Source: Candidatus Omnitrophota bacterium
GTDB taxonomy: Bacteria; Omnitrophota; Gorgyraeia; Gygaellales; Profunditerraquicolaceae
Assembly: GCA_016214325.1 (NCBI GenBank)
Contig: JACROS010000043.1
Location: forward strand, 1 to 37,013
Length of the DNA stretch: 37,013 nucleotides
Reading direction: 5' to 3'
The notes beneath the pieces are model-generated. The model was not told the DNA's origin. It saw only the letters and a program-made list of their open reading frames with translations, and ran no database searches. Below are positions 1 through 8,376 of the stretch, one piece after another (the stretch's first letter is position 1; every line of letters starts with the position of its first letter). The translations under genes and the position numbers were made by a program.

Positions 1-1
1 G

Positions 2-247
2 GAGAATCTTAACAAAGAAGGCAAACAAAGAATTAGCAAATTGGCTGTGGCAGCACTCATCTTTGGAATTCTAGGTATAATACTTAAACCAGCACCCTTA
101 GTTGCAATAATATTAGCTGAGACCTTTCGTTATAATAATAAGAAAAGAGAAATCCCTTTAAGAGGCAAAGGTATGGCGTGGTGGGGATTTGGGCTTGGGG
201 TATTGTTTTTAACAATGAGCCTAGCTATGATTTTCATTAAGAAGTAG
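2..247 (+). CDS. DUF4190-like small membrane protein, 3' end only
   Basis: The frame is open to the left edge, so this is the C-terminal part of a longer gene. The ORF track starts it at a TTG (41), but the same frame reads upstream as ENLNKEGKQRISK without a stop. Two hydrophobic segments are visible (AVAALIFGILGI and GFGLGVLFLTMSLAMIF), separated by a basic loop. The pattern KLAVAALIFGILGI...GKGMAWWGFGLGVL resembles the DUF4190 two-helix membrane domain. No catalytic residues are seen and no function can be assigned. A strong terminator follows 35 bases after the stop. Confidence 0.6.
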   Translation, partial: ENLNKEGKQRISKLAVAALIFGILGIILKPAPLVAIILAETFRYNNKKREIPLRGKGMAWWGFGLGVLFLTMSLAMIFIKK

Positions 248-282
248 CTTGGCGTATTAGGCATAAAAATAATAGTAAAGTA

Positions 283-320
283 GGGGCGTTTCAAGAAATT
301 AGAAGCGCCCCTTGTTTTTT
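283..320 (+). terminator. Rho-independent terminator after the DUF4190-like gene
   Basis: GGGGCGTTTC and GAAGCGCCCC form a 10-bp stem (one G-T pair) with a 9-base loop, followed directly by TTGTTTTTT. It ends the partial gene at the left edge. Confidence 0.85.
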
Positions 321-324
321 AACC

Positions 325-480
325 CAGATTTTGCAATAGCAAAATCTGCCCGTAGGGCCGCCTGATTAAATCTCAAAGAGATTTAATCAAGAATGGTGGG
401 GTAAACCCAAATTTTACCTGTATTTCTTTCTTACAACGTAAGTCGACGATAGCATATTTCTAATGTACAATTTGGGTTTA
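325..480. repeat. Palindrome-rich intergenic block (three perfect inverted repeats)
   Basis: This spacer holds three perfect inverted repeats in a row: CAGATTTTGC/GCAAAATCTG at 325-348, GATTAAATCTC/GAGATTTAATC at 364-388, and a long-range pair TAAACCCAAATT (402-413)/AATTTGGGTTTA (469-480). No T-run follows the second or third repeat, so they do not look like simple terminators. No ORF is seen here. It may be a dispersed palindromic element or a structured RNA, but the window has no second copy. Confidence 0.5.
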
Positions 481-485
481 ATATG

Positions 486-513
486 TTGATTTCGTTATCA
501 GAAGCGATATAAT
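486..513 (+). promoter_or_regulatory. Sigma70-type promoter for the addA-like operon
   Basis: TTGATT (486-491), a 16-nt spacer and a consensus TATAAT (508-513). The predicted start near 520 would give a transcript that includes the small ORF at 592 and the nuclease pair. Confidence 0.6.
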
Positions 514-591
514 CAAATTAGCATAAACAAGAAAACCAAAATAATTCCTGGTGTTTTATAAACCTAAACATAATTCTTAGCAGGAACAAAT

Positions 592-699
592 ATGTTAGAT
601 AGAATTCTGAAGCATAAATATTTTTATCATATTGTTGCAGTGGTCGCTGTTATTGTAGTGACAATCTATTTTATCGTTTTTAGTGGCACCTCCAATTAG
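592..699 (+). CDS. Possible 35-residue single-pass membrane peptide
   Basis: This ORF is too short for the ORF track. It has an ATG preceded by AGGA at 6-7 nt, a basic N-terminus (MLDRILKHKYFYH) and then one strongly hydrophobic stretch (IVAVVAVIVVTIYFIVF), ending GTSN-stop. It lies between the predicted promoter and the helicase gene and stops 8 bases before the next start, so it would be co-transcribed. Composition and position suggest a real small membrane protein, but I recognise no family. A chance ORF in AT-rich DNA cannot be excluded. Confidence 0.4.
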   Translation: MLDRILKHKYFYHIVAVVAVIVVTIYFIVFSGTSN

Positions 700-707
700 T
701 TTTTTCC

Positions 708-3700
708 ATGGTTCAAAGAATATCAAAAGAAACATTTCCTTGTATTTATGTTACCGAGGCATCCGCAGGAAGCGGGAAGACGTATACTCTAGCCAAAAGG
801 TATGTTAGGCTCTTAATTAATCCTTCTTTGGCCGCACAAGAAATTCCCCTTCAGACAATTCTTGCCATTACTTTTACAAATAAAGCAGCGTTAGAAATGA
901 AAGAGAGGATACTTGATTTTTTAAAGAAAATCGCTCTTGATAAATTTCCTACCATAGAAGAAAAAAATGAAATTATTAAGTTTCTAGGAGTGTCTGAGGA
1001 TGCTGTGCGTAAGAAGGTTTTTCTGATTATGGATGTGCTTTTGTCTAATTATCAATTTTTTCAGGTACAGACTATTGATAGCTTCATTAATGCCATATTG
1101 TCTGGCTGTGCTTTTAAACTGGATTTATCTGCTGGTTTTAAGACGCAAACTGAATACAAGGAGTATCTTTCTTATAGCCTTGATAAATTAATTGATAAAG
1201 CTGGTTCTGATAAAGATGTTTTAGAGTTATTCCGCGGATTTTTAAAACAATATCTTTATATTGAAAACAAAGAGGGATGGTTCCCCAAGAAGGATATTGC
1301 TCTTATTATTGCTGATTTATACTCTCGCAGTAATAAGTATCACGGTAAATTTCTACGCAGTAATATTGAAATTAAAGATTTGCTTTTTTGTAAGAATGAA
1401 GCTCTTGGGTTAATTGAAGAACTTGCACAAAATATTCCTGAAGGTACTGATAAGAGGTTTGCTGATTACCTGTCGGATTTCTCAAGTGATGATAAAGACA
1501 GTTTTGATATTGCAAAATTATCTAATTATTTTAACCGGGAGGGATTTCCGCTAAATAAAGGATACGTTCTTTCTTCTGAAATTGAAGTTCTTTGGAAGAA
1601 AATTAGAGTAAAATTAAAACAGCTTTGTGAACTGGAGGCTTTATCAAAGTTTAATTATTATATTGATATATTTAATCGGGTGCTTGAGGATTTGAAGATT
1701 AAGGCATCTAAAGAAGATGTTTTATTCTTGGAGGAGTTAAATAAGCAAGCGAGAGTTTTATTTGACGAAAAGTCACTGGAGCTGCCAGAGTTGTATCTTC
1801 GCCTTGCCACGCGTTTTAGGCATTTTTTGCTTGATGAATTTCAGGATACAAGTTTATTGCAATGGGAAAATCTGGTAACAATGATTCAGGAGGCGCTTTC
1901 TCAAGCAGGATCGCTTTTTTACGTTGGCGATAAAAAGCAGGCGATTTACCGGTTTAGAGGAGGAGAAGTTTCTTTAATTGATACTGTAAAAGAGCAGTTT
2001 AAGGGCTATCCAGTGATTAGCGATACCTTGCAAAGAAACTTTCGTAGTGCTAGAGAAATTGTTGAATTTAACAATGCTGTTTTTTCAAAAGAAAATTTAA
2101 CGCGTTTTTTGACAAAAGATGAAATTAAAAAAGAATTATCGCTCTTGTGTATTGATGAAGTGCTGCATATTTTTAAGGATGCTAAGCAAGAGGGTATGCG
2201 CCATAAAACCGGAGGGTATGTCAAGTGTGAGTTCATTGGCAATAAGAACGAGAATGAGAGAAACAGTGTGCTTAAAGAAAAGTTTATTTGTCAGTTGGAA
2301 GATTTAAGAAAAAGGTTTTCAGCAAAAGATATCGGTATTCTTACCCGCACTAATCTAGACGTTCAATTAGTGACCTCATGGCTCTTAGAAAAAAATATAC
2401 CTGTTGAATCGGAGAAAACACTTAATATTCGCGAGAATGCTTATATTAAGGAGCTTATTTCATTTCTTAAGTTTCTTAATTCTCCAATTGATAATCTTTC
2501 ATTTGCCTCTTTTATTTCAGGCAGTATCTTTTGTAAGGCCTCCGGCATTTCTCAGGAAAAAATCCGAGATTTTATTTTTAATGTTAACAATAACTCCGAT
2601 AATCAGGTGTATCTATACCGTAAATTCCAACTAGCCTTTCCGGATGTATGGGATAATTTGTTAAAAGACTTTTTTCGTAGTGTCGGCCTTGTGCCGCTTT
2701 ATGAGTTTGTGGTTACTATTTATAATAAATTCTCAATTCTTGGTAATTTTGAGCGTTACCAGGGTTTTTTTATGCGCTTTTTGGAGTTAGTTAAGGAGCA
2801 GGAAGAAAAAAATCCGGGAATATCTGATTTTATAGCGTTCTTTGATAGCGCTAGAGATGAGGATTTATTTGTTAATGTTACTTCTGATGAATCAGTGAGA
2901 GTGATGACAATTCATAAATCAAAGGGCCTGGAGTTTTCTGCGGTGGTAATTCCTTTTCTTGAAATGGATATTAAGCTTAATTCAGATGTAGTTGATGTTA
3001 AGGACGGCACTTTAAGACTGCTTTATATCAAGCAGAGATTTGGTGATTTTTCTGAAGGGCTTAACCAAATATTAGAAAGAGAATATTTGAAATCTTTTAT
3101 TGATGAATTAAATAGTGTTTATGTTGCTCTTACTCGTGCCCGGGATGAATTATATGTTTATGTTTCTCCGAGAGTAGGGAATAAACTCAATTTTGCCAGT
3201 TTATTATTTGAGAATAATAAACTTGAGATTGGAGAAAAACGTAATTTTCTAAAAGAAATTAAGCGTAAAGATTTATCTAATATTGAAATACCGGTTTGTG
3301 TTTATAAGGATTGGATACATCTTTTGCAGGATGAGTTTATTGATGAGAATGCCCTCATTCAAAGAGAAAAGATTTTAAAGGGCGATGTTTTGCATTTTGT
3401 TTTATCCTGCATCGGTAATTTATATAATCAGGATGGCGATCTATTCATAAGAAATGCGTTTCAAAAGGCAAAGCAAAGGTTTTTGAATTTTGATGACTTT
3501 CCTGGCTGTGAAAAGATTACCCGCAGGCTATTTAGTGATAAGGACTTCTTAGAGTATTTTTATCTTAAAGATGCCAAGGTGTATCAGGAAAAGGAGATTG
3601 TTTCTCGTTCAGGCGATACAAAAAGAATAGACCGTTTGATTATAAAAAAAGACGAAGCCGTTGTTATTGATTATAAAAGTGCCAGGATGCTTGGCCAAGA

Positions 3701-3818
3701 TTATCAAAAACAGGTAAAAGAGTATATGGAGCTTATCAAAGAGATTTATCCGAGTTTAATCGTGCGCGGAGTTTTAATTTATCTGGATGATTTAACCATA
3801 GAAGAGGTTGAGGCTTAA
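708..3818 (+). CDS. addA: AddA-like UvrD/Rep helicase with C-terminal PD-(D/E)XK nuclease
   Basis: ATP-driven 3'-5' helicase and exonuclease subunit, expected to process double-strand breaks for recombination with the AddB-like partner encoded directly downstream. Superfamily 1 motifs appear in order: Walker A ASAGSGKTYT (about residues 18-27), motif Ia AITFTNKAALEMKER, TIDSF, Walker B LLDEFQDTS (about 374), YVGDKKQAIYRFRGGE, LQRNFRS, VMTIHKSKGLEF and VALTRARDEL (about 805). The C-terminus carries the RecB-type nuclease signature RIDRLI...VVIDYKSA (about 986) and QVKEYMELI. The length of 1036 residues is a little shorter than Bacillus AddA. The track start is kept: the helicase motifs begin close to it, although no strong Shine-Dalgarno sequence is visible. 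A generic RecB-like name would also fit. Confidence 0.88.
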   Translation: MVQRISKETFPCIYVTEASAGSGKTYTLAKRYVRLLINPSLAAQEIPLQTILAITFTNKAALEMKERILDFLKKIALDKFPTIEEKNEIIKFLGVSEDAVRKKVFLIMDVLLSNYQFFQVQTIDSFINAILSGCAFKLDLSAGFKTQTEYKEYLSYSLDKLIDKAGSDKDVLELFRGFLKQYLYIENKEGWFPKKDIALIIADLYSRSNKYHGKFLRSNIEIKDLLFCKNEALGLIEELAQNIPEGTDKRFADYLSDFSSDDKDSFDIAKLSNYFNREGFPLNKGYVLSSEIEVLWKKIRVKLKQLCELEALSKFNYYIDIFNRVLEDLKIKASKEDVLFLEELNKQARVLFDEKSLELPELYLRLATRFRHFLLDEFQDTSLLQWENLVTMIQEALSQAGSLFYVGDKKQAIYRFRGGEVSLIDTVKEQFKGYPVISDTLQRNFRSAREIVEFNNAVFSKENLTRFLTKDEIKKELSLLCIDEVLHIFKDAKQEGMRHKTGGYVKCEFIGNKNENERNSVLKEKFICQLEDLRKRFSAKDIGILTRTNLDVQLVTSWLLEKNIPVESEKTLNIRENAYIKELISFLKFLNSPIDNLSFASFISGSIFCKASGISQEKIRDFIFNVNNNSDNQVYLYRKFQLAFPDVWDNLLKDFFRSVGLVPLYEFVVTIYNKFSILGNFERYQGFFMRFLELVKEQEEKNPGISDFIAFFDSARDEDLFVNVTSDESVRVMTIHKSKGLEFSAVVIPFLEMDIKLNSDVVDVKDGTLRLLYIKQRFGDFSEGLNQILEREYLKSFIDELNSVYVALTRARDELYVYVSPRVGNKLNFASLLFENNKLEIGEKRNFLKEIKRKDLSNIEIPVCVYKDWIHLLQDEFIDENALIQREKILKGDVLHFVLSCIGNLYNQDGDLFIRNAFQKAKQRFLNFDDFPGCEKITRRLFSDKDFLEYFYLKDAKVYQEKEIVSRSGDTKRIDRLIIKKDEAVVIDYKSARMLGQDYQKQVKEYMELIKEIYPSLIVRGVLIYLDDLTIEEVEA

Positions 3819-6671
3819 GTGGACAGGGTAATTACTTATAATTTAGAAGATAACTTTATAGAAAAAATCTGTGATTTCTCTAGAGAGAATTTCTTAGATA
3901 GCGGGAAAGATATCTCAAGAGTTTGTTTTGTTTTTGGCGGAAAGCGCCCGGGACTTTTCTTAAAGAGGCAATTGGGGAAGGTCTTAAAGAAAGGCTTTGT
4001 TTCACCGGCAGTTTTTTCTATTGACGAATTTATTCAGTATGTTTTAGAAAAAGAATCATTTTGCGGTAAAATCTCTGATTTAGATGCTGCTTTTATGGTT
4101 TTTAAACTGGCACAGGAAATCTCACCAGATATTTTAAAAGATCGTGATAGTTTTGCGCGGTTTTTACCCTGGGCAAGAGAGGTGTTGTCTTTTGTTGAAC
4201 AACTGGACCTGGAAGACATCTCTTATGAACCGCTTAAGAATGTTGAATTAAAGGCTGCAATTGGCTTTGATGTTCCGGAAAATATTAATCGTTTATTAGA
4301 AAGCATCATTGCTATAAGGCAAGAATTTCATAAGCGGCAAATTAAGAATAAATTATATTCCCGCGGATTAAGTTATTTGTTGGCCTCAAAACATATTTCA
4401 GGGATTAATTTTAGCGAGTTTGACCATATTTGTTTTTGTGGATTTTTTTATCTTCATAAAACTGAGAAAACAATCATAAAGACGCTTTTGGATGCCAAGA
4501 AAGCAATCTGTTTTTTCCAAGGCGATAGCCAGAATTGGCAGGTTCTAGAAAGTTTGTCTAAAGAGATTGCTTTTCCTATTAGTTCAGGTCTTGCATGCTG
4601 CAAGCCGCATGCTGCAAGCTGTATGCCGCGCATTTCCATTCAAACCGGTTTTGACGTGCATTCTGAAGCTGGGCTTGCCCGCGAGGCGCTTAAAAGAATA
4701 AAAGATTTGAATAATACAGTAATTGTCCTTCCTCAGCCGGATAATTTAATTCCTTTATTATCTGAGGTTACATCATGTACGGATAGTTTTAATGTTTCTA
4801 TGGGGTATCCTTTAAAAAGAAGCGCATTGTATTCGTTGTTTGAATGTGTATTTAAGGCTCAGGAAACAAAAAAAGATGGCCAGTATTATTCTAAAGATTA
4901 TCTGAAGTTAATGGCTCATCCTTTGGTAAAGAATTTGCGGTTGTTTAAAGAGGCTTCTGTTACCAGGGTTTTGGTGCATAAAATAGAAGAGGTGCTTATC
5001 GGGGCAGAAAATACCTCTTTAGGCGGAAGTCTTTTTGTGAATTTAGCTGATATTGAAAGACTGCGGGAGCTTTTTGATTTAGCGCTTGTTACCATGAAAA
5101 GCATGGAAATATATGTGACGTATGATGAACTAAGAAATGCTTTAGAAAAACTGCATAAGCTGTTGTTTGGCTTATGGGAGAATATTGGTAATTTTTATGA
5201 ATTTTCTTTGAGCCTTGACGAATTTATGGAGTGTTTAGTTGAGAAGAGCCATTTGGCAGCATATCCTTTAAACCTCAAGATGGCCGAGAAAATATTTGAT
5301 ATTAAAGAAGAATTATTTAATGCTAGTTTTAACCGTGAGCCATTTAACAAAGAGGAAATCTTTAAGATTTTTGATAACAAAATAGATGCTGAGCTAATTT
5401 CTTTTTCTGGATCTCCTTTAAAGGGCCTGCAAATTCTGGGCTTATTTGAGACTAGAGTTTTAAATTTTGAGAATGTAATAATTCTTGATGTCAATGAAGC
5501 AGTATTACCGAGCATGAAAATATATGAACCGCTTATTCCGCGCGAGGTAATGATTGGTTTGGGGATAAACCGTCTTGAAAAAGAAGAAGAGATCCAGCGT
5601 TATCAGTTTCGTAGGTTGATCTCAGGGGCAAAAACAGTGCATCTAATTTATCAAAAACGCCCAGAAAAAGAAAAGAGCCGTTTTGTTGAAGAATTAATCT
5701 GGCAGGAGCAGAAAAACAAAAATTCTCTTGAGGTTGTTACTATCCCTCAGGCAAGCTTTAAGGTGGAGGTTTTACCCAAAACATTAGAGATAAAAAAAGA
5801 TGAAAAGATTATTAATTATCTGAAAAATAAATCTTATTCTGCCTCTAGCCTTAATACTTATCTTTCTTGTCCGCTTAAGTTTTATTATCATTATTGCTTG
5901 GGCCTAGAAGAAAAAGAAGGCCTTGCGGATGAGCCGGAAGCAGTGGATATTGGTAATTTTTTGCATGAACTGCTTGAGAAAACATTTGAACCATTTTTAA
6001 GCAGAAAGCCAGAGTTTGACAAAAAGTTCCGGGATAATTTCTTTAACAGTCTCAATGATAAATTTGAAAATGATTTTGTCCGTAAAATGAAATCAGATTC
6101 TTTTTTGGTTAAGGCAGTGCTTGATTACCGGATGGAAAAATTTATTAAGAATGAAAAAGAGCGCGATGTTAGAAAGTTGATTTGTGTTGAGGAGCGCTTT
6201 GATGCCAGGATAAATTTGTCTGGCAACGAATATAAATTTACCGCCAAGATTGACCGCATTGACTGCTTAAGCGACAAAAGTTTTCTGGTCATTGATTATA
6301 AAACTGGATATACCCGAGAAGTGCTCCCGCTTGATGCAGAAAGAATTGCTGAGGCAGGATTTACCAGGGAAAAACTAAAAGATACCTTAAAATCATTTCA
6401 ACTTCCGCTTTATCTTTATTTAGTTTCCAGCGATAAGCGTTTTCAGGGAGCAAGAATTAATGCCGGGCTTTATTCATTAAAGAATTTAAGCCTCGAGAGG
6501 CTTTTTAGAAAAGAAGAGCACTTTGTAAATATAGAAAAAATAATGGAGGTATACCTTAAGGCCATGGAGGTTATTCTAGCAGAGATTACCAGCCCTGAGG
6601 TTTGTTTTAAGGCTGATGAAACTAATCAACGGTATTGTCATTACTGTCCATTTTTTTATTTGTGCAGGTAA
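3819..6671 (+). CDS. addB: AddB-like PD-(D/E)XK nuclease with Fe-S cysteines
   Basis: Second subunit of the putative AddAB-type break-processing enzyme. It starts at a GTG immediately after the addA-like stop with no gap, so the two are translationally linked. The C-terminal nuclease domain is clear: SASSLNTYLSCPLKFYYHYC (about 672-691), GNFLHELLE, VIDYKTGY (about 824) and QLPLYLYLV. Cys in LSC and the final CHYCPFFYLC (C-x2-C-x5-C) match the four cysteines that bind a 4Fe-4S cluster in AddB. The N-terminus (VFGGKRPGLFLKRQL) lacks a canonical Walker A, as in divergent AddB types. An in-frame 14-bp repeat (4590-4632) encodes an odd Cys/Ala/His-rich insert near residue 260. Confidence 0.82.
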   Translation: MDRVITYNLEDNFIEKICDFSRENFLDSGKDISRVCFVFGGKRPGLFLKRQLGKVLKKGFVSPAVFSIDEFIQYVLEKESFCGKISDLDAAFMVFKLAQEISPDILKDRDSFARFLPWAREVLSFVEQLDLEDISYEPLKNVELKAAIGFDVPENINRLLESIIAIRQEFHKRQIKNKLYSRGLSYLLASKHISGINFSEFDHICFCGFFYLHKTEKTIIKTLLDAKKAICFFQGDSQNWQVLESLSKEIAFPISSGLACCKPHAASCMPRISIQTGFDVHSEAGLAREALKRIKDLNNTVIVLPQPDNLIPLLSEVTSCTDSFNVSMGYPLKRSALYSLFECVFKAQETKKDGQYYSKDYLKLMAHPLVKNLRLFKEASVTRVLVHKIEEVLIGAENTSLGGSLFVNLADIERLRELFDLALVTMKSMEIYVTYDELRNALEKLHKLLFGLWENIGNFYEFSLSLDEFMECLVEKSHLAAYPLNLKMAEKIFDIKEELFNASFNREPFNKEEIFKIFDNKIDAELISFSGSPLKGLQILGLFETRVLNFENVIILDVNEAVLPSMKIYEPLIPREVMIGLGINRLEKEEEIQRYQFRRLISGAKTVHLIYQKRPEKEKSRFVEELIWQEQKNKNSLEVVTIPQASFKVEVLPKTLEIKKDEKIINYLKNKSYSASSLNTYLSCPLKFYYHYCLGLEEKEGLADEPEAVDIGNFLHELLEKTFEPFLSRKPEFDKKFRDNFFNSLNDKFENDFVRKMKSDSFLVKAVLDYRMEKFIKNEKERDVRKLICVEERFDARINLSGNEYKFTAKIDRIDCLSDKSFLVIDYKTGYTREVLPLDAERIAEAGFTREKLKDTLKSFQLPLYLYLVSSDKRFQGARINAGLYSLKNLSLERLFRKEEHFVNIEKIMEVYLKAMEVILAEITSPEVCFKADETNQRYCHYCPFFYLCR
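4590..4632 (+). repeat. Tandem 14-bp palindromic repeat inside the addB-like gene
   Basis: GCATGCTGCAAGC occurs at 4593-4605 and again at 4607-4619, followed by a degenerate third unit (GTATGCCGCGC). CTTGCA-TGC-TGCAAG (4590-4604) is itself palindromic. It is read in frame as ACCKPHAASCMPR, unlike the flanking protein composition. Confidence 0.65.
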
Positions 6672-6686
6672 AATAAAGGAGGAAAA

Positions 6687-7067
6687 ATGTATTCTGTAGA
6701 TATTACTAATAACAGCGATTATTTATTTAATGTAAAATCAAAAGATTATGAATTTAGTGTGGATGTTAATGGAAAAGGCGTAACGCCTCCTGATGCGTTT
6801 CTTGCAAGTTTAGGGACTTGTATCGGGGTTTATGTGCGTAAATATGCAAATGGTGCAAAGCTTGGGCTTGGTAAATTTAGTGTTAAGGTTGAAGCTGATT
6901 TATCTAAAGATGCTCCGGTATGTTTTAAAAAGATAAATGTTCAGGTGGATTTAAAGGGTGCTGGGCTTGATGAGCGCAGGTTAAAGGCTTTGCATGAATT
7001 TGTTAAGAACTGTCCGGTGCATAATACAATAAAAAATAATCCTGAAGTTGAAATTATTATTAGCTAA
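6687..7067 (+). CDS. OsmC/Ohr-family protein
   Basis: Small cytoplasmic protein of the OsmC superfamily, whose members reduce organic hydroperoxides through a Cys pair or act in sulfur-related chemistry. Both conserved Cys contexts are present: ASLGTCIGVYVRKYA (first Cys, on the central helix) and KNCPVHNTI (second Cys, near the C-terminus). The length of 126 residues is usual for the short YhfA-like branch rather than Ohr itself. A strong AAGGAGG lies 5 nt before the ATG. The next gene starts 12 bases downstream behind its own AAGGAGG, so the two form an operon. The pairing with a metallo-beta-lactamase/rhodanese protein points to persulfide or thiol peroxide handling (inference). Substrate unknown. 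Confidence 0.82.
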   Translation: MYSVDITNNSDYLFNVKSKDYEFSVDVNGKGVTPPDAFLASLGTCIGVYVRKYANGAKLGLGKFSVKVEADLSKDAPVCFKKINVQVDLKGAGLDERRLKALHEFVKNCPVHNTIKNNPEVEIIIS

Positions 7068-7078
7068 GGAGGTGCGTA

Positions 7079-8317
7079 ATGGATGAGAAGCTAAAGGTAA
7101 AGCAATTTTCAGCTGGAAGTTGTTATTCTTATGTCTTAAGTTCTCAGAATCAGGCTTTGATTATTGACCCTCATATTAGTTTATTCGGGGAATATTCAAA
7201 TTATCTCAAAAAGAAAAAGTTGTCCTTAAAAATAATAATTGATACTCACACTCATGCTGACCATTTTTCTCTTGCCGCAGTGCTTAAAAAGCAATTTGGT
7301 GCTTTGGTTTATATGCATGATAATGCTGTATCTTCTGTGGTAGACAGGCGCATTAAGGACGGAGATGATTTGGTTATTGGTTCAGTTACTTTAAAAGTAA
7401 TTTATTCCCCGGGACATACGGATGATGCGGTGAGTATTTATGGAGAAGGAAGGTTGTTTACCGCAGATGTGCTTTTAATTGGCAGCGTCGGAAGAACAGA
7501 CTTTCAAAATGGCTCTCCGGAGGCAATGTTTGATACTTTGCAGAAAATAAAGGCTTTGCCTGATGAAACAATTATTTTTCCGGGACACGATTATCATGGT
7601 AAATTTTATTCTACTATCGGTAAAGAAAAACAAAACAATGTTTTCTTGAAAGAAACAGATAAACAGGCTTTTGTTACAAATATGCGTCAAAAGAATATTC
7701 CAAAGCCGTTTAATATCGACAACATTATTCGCGTTAATCAAAAAGGAGAAGCAGTTTCTTTAGAGATGATTTCTCCGCGTGATGCATTTAATCTTGTTAA
7801 TAATGATAAGAATATAAGGCTGTTAGATGTGCGTTCTATCTTGGAGTTTGCGCAGTTGCATATAAAAGATTCAATAAATATCCCAATTGATATGCTTTCT
7901 GCAAGGATTAACGAATTAGGTAAAGATGCTCATGGTTATGTTGTGCTTTGCCGGACTGGAAATCGTTCTCCCATGGCAGCAGATATGTTGATACAATCTG
8001 GTATTCATGGGATAAAAGTTATGGATGGCGGGTTAACGAGTTGGGAAAAAGAAAAGCTGCCTGTTATAAAAGGCGTAGGCGGGGTTTCTATTGAACGCCA
8101 GGTAAGGCTCGCAGCTGGAAGTTTGGTTTTAGCAGGAGTACTGCTAGCTTTGTTTGTCCATGTAGCTTTTATAATTATATCCATATTTGTTAGCTGTGGG
8201 TTAATTTATTCTGCGTTAAGCGACAACTGTTTTATGGCGATGTTGTTGATGAAGTTGCCATATAATAAAAAGCTTTATAAAACTAAATTAGGCGGCGGTA
8301 CCTGCGCTATGGGGTAG
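7079..8317 (+). CDS. MBL-fold hydrolase fused to rhodanese and DUF2892-like membrane domain
   Basis: Three modules are visible. Residues 1-210 form a metallo-beta-lactamase domain with the metal motif THTHADH, SPGHTDD and FPGHDYHG, as in ETHE1-type persulfide dioxygenases. Residues about 230-335 are a rhodanese domain with the active-site loop CRTGNRS and the typical end MDGGLTSWEKEKLPV. The last 75 residues have two hydrophobic helices and end PYNKKLYKTKLGGG, resembling the DUF2892/YgaP-type membrane tail. MBL plus rhodanese is known from CstB-like proteins that oxidise persulfide and release thiosulfate. The added membrane tail would tether the enzyme to the inner membrane. Co-operonic with the OsmC-like gene. 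Confidence 0.85.
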   Translation: MDEKLKVKQFSAGSCYSYVLSSQNQALIIDPHISLFGEYSNYLKKKKLSLKIIIDTHTHADHFSLAAVLKKQFGALVYMHDNAVSSVVDRRIKDGDDLVIGSVTLKVIYSPGHTDDAVSIYGEGRLFTADVLLIGSVGRTDFQNGSPEAMFDTLQKIKALPDETIIFPGHDYHGKFYSTIGKEKQNNVFLKETDKQAFVTNMRQKNIPKPFNIDNIIRVNQKGEAVSLEMISPRDAFNLVNNDKNIRLLDVRSILEFAQLHIKDSINIPIDMLSARINELGKDAHGYVVLCRTGNRSPMAADMLIQSGIHGIKVMDGGLTSWEKEKLPVIKGVGGVSIERQVRLAAGSLVLAGVLLALFVHVAFIIISIFVSCGLIYSALSDNCFMAMLLMKLPYNKKLYKTKLGGGTCAMG

Positions 8318-8361
8318 TTGGTAACACTGCCTAAAAATACCTTACTTTTTAACTTCAATTC

Positions 8362-8370
8362 TGTTATAAT
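8362..8370 (+). promoter_or_regulatory. Extended -10 promoter for dnaX, apparently leaderless
   Basis: TGTTATAAT is a perfect extended -10 (TGnTATAAT) with no good -35. It ends 6 nt before the dnaX ATG, so the predicted transcription start falls at or next to the start codon. No Shine-Dalgarno sequence is visible. Confidence 0.65.
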
Positions 8371-8376
8371 TAAGCC

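Noticed and set aside
325-480. Integron attC site or CRISPR repeats
   Set aside because: No RYYYAAC/GTTRRRY core pairs and no integrase gene; the inverted repeats differ from each other in sequence, so they are not CRISPR repeats.
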